Shown here: positions 59,998 to 64,000 of the stretch, piece by piece
How positions within the stretch are numbered: position 1 is the stretch's first letter
Layout of the letters: the number at the start of each line of letters is the position of its first letter
Source: Marinobacter sp.
Lineage (GTDB): Bacteria; Pseudomonadota; Gammaproteobacteria; Pseudomonadales; Oleiphilaceae
Assembly (NCBI GenBank): GCA_018402255.1
Contig: JAGYIS010000008.1
Coordinates: 248,001-312,000, forward strand
Length of the DNA stretch: 64,000 nt
Reading direction: 5' to 3'
Notes under the pieces: model-generated
The model's input: only the letters and a program-made list of their open reading frames with translations
Database searches by the model: none
What the model was told of the DNA's origin: nothing
Position numbers and translations under genes: made by a program

Positions 59998-60237
59998 ATG
60001 CCTTTCTCCCCAAACCATCTTGCCGAACTGAATTTGTTGCTGCAGTTTCCTTCTGTGTCAACTCAGGAAGGGATCAAAGTACACGCTCATACCGCAGCAC
60101 CCGAGACTGTAGAGGCTGCTGAGGCACTTTTTGCCAAAGGACTGATCAGCCAGAACGATGGTGGTTATCTGACGCCGCTCGGGTGCGAGGCCGTTGAATT
60201 CACACAAAAGCTGCAGTCAATGCTGGCCGGCGCCTGA
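59998..60237 (+). CDS. TIGR02647-type small DNA-binding-like protein
   Basis: A 79-residue protein. MPFSPNHLAELNLLLQFPSVSTQEGIKVHAHTAAPETVEAAEALFAKGLISQNDGGYLTPLGCEAVEFTQKLQSML matches TIGR02647, a short winged-helix-like domain with N-terminal helix. Own strong ribosome site (CCGGAG); stands alone. Confidence 0.9.
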   Translation: MPFSPNHLAELNLLLQFPSVSTQEGIKVHAHTAAPETVEAAEALFAKGLISQNDGGYLTPLGCEAVEFTQKLQSMLAGA

Positions 60238-60336
60238 TCGCCGCAGTCCGTAGTCGCCGGTCTGGGCCTGCCAGACCGGCTGGTTTCCGTAAACATCGTT
60301 GAACCGACACCCCTGAACGCAAGCCGAGTCTGATTG

Positions 60337-61236
60337 ATGCCACCGGTTTTCTACTCTTTTTTTGTTCCTGCGCTGTTTGTCTGGCTTTGGAGCACCGGGT
60401 TTATTGGTGCCAAGTACGGGCTGCCGTTTGCTGAGCCGTTCACTCTGCTGTCGATTCGTATGCTGCTGACGTTGTTGCCGCTGGCGGTCCTGGCCTGGTT
60501 GATGAAAGCCCGCTGGCCGGGTTGGCGTGGTGCCGGCCACCTGGCGGTGACCGGGCTGCTGGTGCATGGCTGTTACCTTGGCGGGGTGTTCTATGCCATT
60601 GACCAGGGCATGTCCTCAGGATTGGTGTCGTTGATTGTCGGACTGCAGCCGCTGGTCACCGCCTTGGCTGCTGTTGTCTTCCTGAAAGAGGCGGTTACTC
60701 GCCGACAATGGTTAGGCCTGCTGATGGGGCTTGCCGGTGTCAGCCTGGTGATGATTGAAAAGTTTGGACGGAGCGGTGGTGGCGAGGTCAGCCTCTCGGC
60801 GCTCACCTTGTTGTGGGCAGGATTGGCATTGGTGGGTATTTCACTGGGCACGGTTTATCAGAAGCGTTACGGCACCTCTGTGGATCTGGTGTCTGGCACC
60901 ATGATTCAGTTCAGCGCTGCTGCAATGTTGTTTGCCATTGGTGCCTTTGCTTTTGAAAGCCGGGAAGTGCAATGGACCCTTCAGTTCAAATTTGCACTGG
61001 GATGGTTGGTGTTCGGTTTGTCGATCAGTGCGGTATTGATTCTGATGTGGCTGATTCGTCGTGGTGCGGCCTCTCAGGTCGCCAGCCTTTTCTATCTGGT
61101 ACCTCCGGTTACCGCGTTGGAGGCCTTTATACTGTTTGATGAGCGCCTGGGGCCAATGGCCATGACGGGGGGTGCTATTGCGGTTGCTGGCGTGGCCCTG
61201 GTGGTAATCACAGGGCCACGTAAGGCAGCGGCTTAG
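60337..61236 (+). CDS. EamA/DMT-family transporter
   Basis: A 299-residue protein with two five-helix EamA repeats: FVWLWSTGFIGAKYGLPFAEPFTLLSIRMLLTLLPLAVLAW, VSLIVGLQPLVTALAAVVFLKEAVTRRQWLGLLMGLAGV, then SLGTVYQKRYGTSVDLVSGTMIQFSAAAMLFAIGAFAF. DMT exporters carry amino-acid-like metabolites or drugs; the substrate is not evident. Start ATG at 60337. Confidence 0.92.
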   Translation: MPPVFYSFFVPALFVWLWSTGFIGAKYGLPFAEPFTLLSIRMLLTLLPLAVLAWLMKARWPGWRGAGHLAVTGLLVHGCYLGGVFYAIDQGMSSGLVSLIVGLQPLVTALAAVVFLKEAVTRRQWLGLLMGLAGVSLVMIEKFGRSGGGEVSLSALTLLWAGLALVGISLGTVYQKRYGTSVDLVSGTMIQFSAAAMLFAIGAFAFESREVQWTLQFKFALGWLVFGLSISAVLILMWLIRRGAASQVASLFYLVPPVTALEAFILFDERLGPMAMTGGAIAVAGVALVVITGPRKAAA

Positions 61237-61241
61237 CTGGG

Positions 61242-61418
61242 TCAGATCTTGGGTCCTTTGCCCCTCAGCGCGTTCACAAGAAGTGAGACAACGAGCAACA
61301 CAATAAAAATAAAGAAAAGAATTTTCGCAAAACCCGCAGCGGTTCCGGCGATACCGCCAAAGCCGAGAACACCCGCAATAATAGCAATGACAAGACAGAC
61401 TACGGCCCAATAGAGCAT
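61242..61418 (-). CDS. DUF1328 small membrane protein (YtjA-like, 58 aa)
   Basis: ATG at 61418 after [54 protein letters not shown] is the DUF1328 two-helix membrane protein with glycine-rich turn. Conserved, function unknown. It ends 5 bases from the EamA stop. Confidence 0.92.
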   Translation of the reverse strand: MLYWAVVCLVIAIIAGVLGFGGIAGTAAGFAKILFFIFIVLLVVSLLVNALRGKGPKI

Positions 61419-61621
61419 TTTCGATCCTCCTTTGAATGGCTCGTTAATGAACTTGGCACAGCGTTGGGGAATCCGCAATAAATGAGCTGATCTGTTGATG
61501 AATAGTAATGGCGGGTACAGATTCTTGCTCCACGAAGTCATCTTTTGGGTCAGGTTGTCGTGTTTTCAGATACGTTTTGTGACTGAATTTTCCGGGTTGA
61601 AACAGGACTCCGGTTGCTGGG

Positions 61622-61658
61622 TGGCATAAACTGTCAAAAGCACTGGCATAAAGTGACA
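61622..61658 (+). repeat. Tandem imperfect 15-base repeats upstream of a solute-binding gene
   Basis: TGGCATAAACTGTCA (61622-61636) and TGGCATAAAGTGACA (61644-61658) match at 13 of 15 positions, 22 bases apart (two helical turns), 54 bases before the binding-protein gene. A plausible double operator. Confidence 0.45.
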
Positions 61659-61711
61659 GATCTGCGCGTTCTAGCGTCATACCAACAATCACCGCCCAGA
61701 GGAAATCTCAT

Positions 61712-62494
61712 ATGCACAACCTGATTGCATCAGCAAGGAAGACCCTGCAACGAACTGCCAAAGCATCGCTTATGATGGTCACGCTTGCGGGTGCCAGTTC
61801 CGCGATACAGGCTGCTGAGCGTCTCTACATCTTTACCGAGCATTACCCGCCCTACAATGCGTCAGTCTCAGGTGAGGGGTTTGCCCACAATGAAGATGAG
61901 ATTACTGGTATCTGCACCGACATGGTGAAAGCGGCGATGGCCCGTGTGGATTATGACGTTGTGATGAAAATGCGCGTGTGGAGCTATGCCTACGACTGGG
62001 TACAGGGACGTGATAATCACGGACTGTTCTGCACTGCACGCACGGATGAGCGTGAGGATCTGTTCCAGTGGGTCGGTCCGCTGGCGCCAATCCAGTGGAC
62101 ACTGTTTGCGGCACCGGATTCCGACATTACCCTGGAAAACCTGGATGACGCCAAGGAATTGCGAATCGCCGGCTATCGGGGTGATGTGATGTCCGATTAC
62201 CTGGTAGATCAGGGCTTTGATGTAATCATGAATTCGGCCGGCGATGTTAACCCCCGGCGCCTTGCGCTTGGTCAGGCTGACCTTTGGGTCACCGACGGTC
62301 TGGTGGGTCCGCTGGTCGCGGAAGAGGAGCACGGCATTGTCGGCTTGAAGCCGGTACTGGTGTTCCGGGAAACGCCCATGTACCTGGCGATGAGTAAAGA
62401 GACCTCCCCGGACGTTATCAGCGACCTGCAACGGGCGATAGACGATGCGCGCGATGCCGGTGAGTTCGATCAGATTATCTCCCGCTATCAATAA
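61712..62494 (+). CDS. Periplasmic solute-binding protein, family 3 type (paralogue B)
   Basis: A 260-residue protein with AGAGGAAA upstream. Long charged start before a signal peptide (SSAIQAAE). LYIFTEHYPPYNASVSGEGFAHNEDEITGICTDMV, WVGPLAPIQWTLFAAPDS, RIAGYRGDVMSDYLVDQGFDV and LVFRETPMYLAMSK match the paralogue at 47367 block by block. No permease nearby; the two may be recent duplicates or serve a shared transporter. Confidence 0.88.
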   Translation: MHNLIASARKTLQRTAKASLMMVTLAGASSAIQAAERLYIFTEHYPPYNASVSGEGFAHNEDEITGICTDMVKAAMARVDYDVVMKMRVWSYAYDWVQGRDNHGLFCTARTDEREDLFQWVGPLAPIQWTLFAAPDSDITLENLDDAKELRIAGYRGDVMSDYLVDQGFDVIMNSAGDVNPRRLALGQADLWVTDGLVGPLVAEEEHGIVGLKPVLVFRETPMYLAMSKETSPDVISDLQRAIDDARDAGEFDQIISRYQ

Positions 62495-62529
62495 GCGGTG
62501 GTCAGATCGTTTTTGGCGGTTCTGTGACC

Positions 62530-62985
62530 CTAGTTTGTTCGCTCTGTGGGGTACACGGAGCGTGACAGGGTCGGTTCGCAGCCAATTACCCGCCGGGCTT
62601 TCCGGTGGGCATGCAGGTACCAGCGTTGCCCGCCCTGGGTGAAGGTGTCGGGCCTGATCTGCACATCTACGGTTTCCATGGTGGCTGGGATGGGGGTGCC
62701 GTCCGCGTGCCGGTAAACGCAACTGGTGCCGATGGTCAGTGCCTGCCGGACGGGCACTTCAATAAACTCATCGTCGCGTACGGTCGGGGCCTGGCCGTCG
62801 ATGTCGGTGACTTTCAGGCAGGGCCCGAAGTGAATCCGGTCTATATCATCCACAGTTTCTTCCAGGCAGTGATAGGCGCTCAGGAACACGACATTGTCGG
62901 CGACACCTTCCTGTCGGTCTGGAAGATTCTGACAGCCGAGCAGGGTGAGGAAGAGTACTGGCGCAGCGATCACTTTCATGGTCAT
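62530..62985 (-). CDS. Lipoprotein, hypothetical
   Basis: A 151-residue protein with lipobox LTLLGC after a short signal. Mature part with cysteines (AYHCLEE, GPCLKV, TSCVYRH, RVIGCEP) predicted to form two disulfides; beta-rich. Family not recognised. The start overlaps the L,D-transpeptidase stop by 4 bases, so it is translationally coupled. Confidence 0.65.
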   Translation of the reverse strand: MTMKVIAAPVLFLTLLGCQNLPDRQEGVADNVVFLSAYHCLEETVDDIDRIHFGPCLKVTDIDGQAPTVRDDEFIEVPVRQALTIGTSCVYRHADGTPIPATMETVDVQIRPDTFTQGGQRWYLHAHRKARRVIGCEPTLSRSVYPTERTN

Positions 62986-64000
62986 TGTCTCCTGGGTGTG
63001 GGCATCAGGTCACCATGGGCGTCCATTCGCAAGGCATCAATCAGCTTTTGGTCTCGCCCGTAAATATCATTTCGGAATTGAATAATTCCGAGACTGTCGA
63101 CCCAGACGGTCCAGTACTGCAGATGCACGGTCACCGGGGTTCTGAGGACTGCGTTCACCGGTTCCCTCATCTCGATGGCACGGTCGATATTTTGTCTGGA
63201 CCAGTTGCTGTTGCCTTCCAGCAGCCATTCAGCCAGCTCCATCGGTTTTTCTACCCGGATGCAGCCAGAGCTGAGCGTCCGCTCGGTACGGCCGAACAGT
63301 GACTGTCCGGGGGTGTCGTGCAGATAGACATCGTACTGGTTGGGAAACATAAACTTAACCTGGCCCATGGCGTTGTATGGCCCGGGCTCCTGAACCAGCT
63401 GGTATGGGAAATTGTCTCTGGATAATGAGTGCCAATCGATCGTTGCCGGATCAATTTCCATGCGATCCGCGCCCCAGCCCTGATATACCTTGAAGTTCAT
63501 TCTGGTCAGGTAATCGGGGTCGCGGCGAATCAGCGGCAGTTGATCCTCAATCATCAGCTTGCGCGGAACCGTCCAGGTTGGATTGAACGCCAGGTAGCGG
63601 ATGCGGTCACTGAAGACCGGCGTTTGTCGGTAAGGTCCACCCACAATGACTTTTTGACGCTGTACCTCCTCACCATTCCTGACCAGCACCATATCAAAGC
63701 CCGCGATGTTGACCAGCACATAGGTTTCTCCCAGATCTTCGGGCAGCCAGCGCCAACGTTCCAGATTGGCATCCAGCTGGCGAATTCGTTCGACGGGCAG
63801 CCGGTTCAGGGCGGTGAAGGTCTGGCGTCCGATAATACCATCCGGCTCCAGTCCGTGACGGGCCTGGAATGCGGGAACCGCCCGGATCAGCTCGTCGGTA
63901 TAACGTTCACTGGTAAATATGGCGTCAAACTCATCCTGAGCATCGTTGTCGGCGGTAGGAATATCACCCAGTAGCATCAGGCGACGGCGTATCTCTGGCA
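62982..64000 (-). CDS. L,D-transpeptidase, YcbB/LdtD type (5' end beyond window)
   Basis: The frame is open to the window edge. A peptidoglycan-binding segment (LIRAVPAFQARHGLEPDGIIGRQTFTALN) leads to the YkuD domain: YVLVNIAGFDMVLVRNGEEVQRQKVIVGGPYRQTPVFSDRIRYLAFNP, then YDVYLHDTPGQSLFGRTERTLSSGCIRVEKP with catalytic cysteine. It makes 3-3 cross-links in peptidoglycan and is inhibited by some carbapenems. The N-terminus is missing. Confidence 0.93.
   Translation of the reverse strand, partial: PEIRRRLMLLGDIPTADNDAQDEFDAIFTSERYTDELIRAVPAFQARHGLEPDGIIGRQTFTALNRLPVERIRQLDANLERWRWLPEDLGETYVLVNIAGFDMVLVRNGEEVQRQKVIVGGPYRQTPVFSDRIRYLAFNPTWTVPRKLMIEDQLPLIRRDPDYLTRMNFKVYQGWGADRMEIDPATIDWHSLSRDNFPYQLVQEPGPYNAMGQVKFMFPNQYDVYLHDTPGQSLFGRTERTLSSGCIRVEKPMELAEWLLEGNSNWSRQNIDRAIEMREPVNAVLRTPVTVHLQYWTVWVDSLGIIQFRNDIYGRDQKLIDALRMDAHGDLMPTPRRQ

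Noticed and set aside
1..64000. tRNA, rRNA, CRISPR array, insertion sequence or prophage
   Set aside because: No cloverleaf-like arms with CCA-type ends, no regularly spaced direct repeats, and no transposase, integrase or phage structural genes were seen on either strand. This was judged by eye only.

Overview
The window looks like a chromosome segment of a marine gammaproteobacterium, most plausibly Marinobacter or a close relative. This is inferred from remembered family distribution (an alternative oxidase, a DUF6746-like protein, TIGR02647, EfpL, and a fused biotin carboxylase/BCCP/carboxyltransferase beside mixed core genes), moderately high GC and Shine-Dalgarno usage, not from any search. 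There are no rRNA or tRNA genes, CRISPR arrays, insertion sequences or prophage genes that I can see. Most genes are ordinary single genes or short operons.

Layout. 1-10 kb: a deleted M14-peptidase pseudogene, trxC, an orphan solute-binding protein, tiny zinc-ribbon proteins, a deoxyribosyltransferase, small membrane and exported proteins, and a multiply broken diguanylate cyclase. 10-18 kb: an HDAC-like deacetylase, slyD, an uncharacterised three-gene envelope operon, radD (frameshifted), alternative oxidase and a cold-shock protein. 18-28 kb: three PEP-CTERM proteins, a three-gene outer-membrane/lipoprotein operon, tenA, GST, yqeY, and a vWA / membrane / Pam18-like J-domain operon. 28-41 kb: SEC-C, DUF3010 and DUF4112 proteins, an AraC regulator divergent from an N-acyl-D-amino-acid deacylase, a DUF3857 transglutaminase operon, mtgA, and beta-propeller proteins. 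41-45 kb: a codB-pucR-codA pyrimidine-salvage operon with a strong palindrome upstream. 45-53 kb: an ice-binding lipoprotein behind an AT-rich leader, two solute-binding proteins, arfB, and the large biotin-dependent carboxylase. 53-64 kb: PspA/YiaA stress-type genes, crotonase and thioesterase, efpL, rsuA, a lytic transglycosylase, an EamA exporter, another solute-binding protein and a partial L,D-transpeptidase.

The strongest new signal is regulatory. All three PEP-CTERM genes, at separate loci and on both strands, are preceded by a sigma-54 (-24/-12, GG-N10-GC) promoter and, 34-76 bp further upstream, by a shared element ending in ATTTACA in gene sense. This looks like a PrsK/PrsR-RpoN type regulon, although no exosortase, prsK or prsR lies in this window.

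A second theme is broken reading frames. Five genes (radD, the D-aminoacylase, the 32.4 kb membrane protein, codA and the carboxylase) each carry a single-base frameshift, three of them one base short in a homopolymer, which suggests sequencing or consensus error. Two others (the M14 peptidase and the diguanylate cyclase) have real internal deletions.
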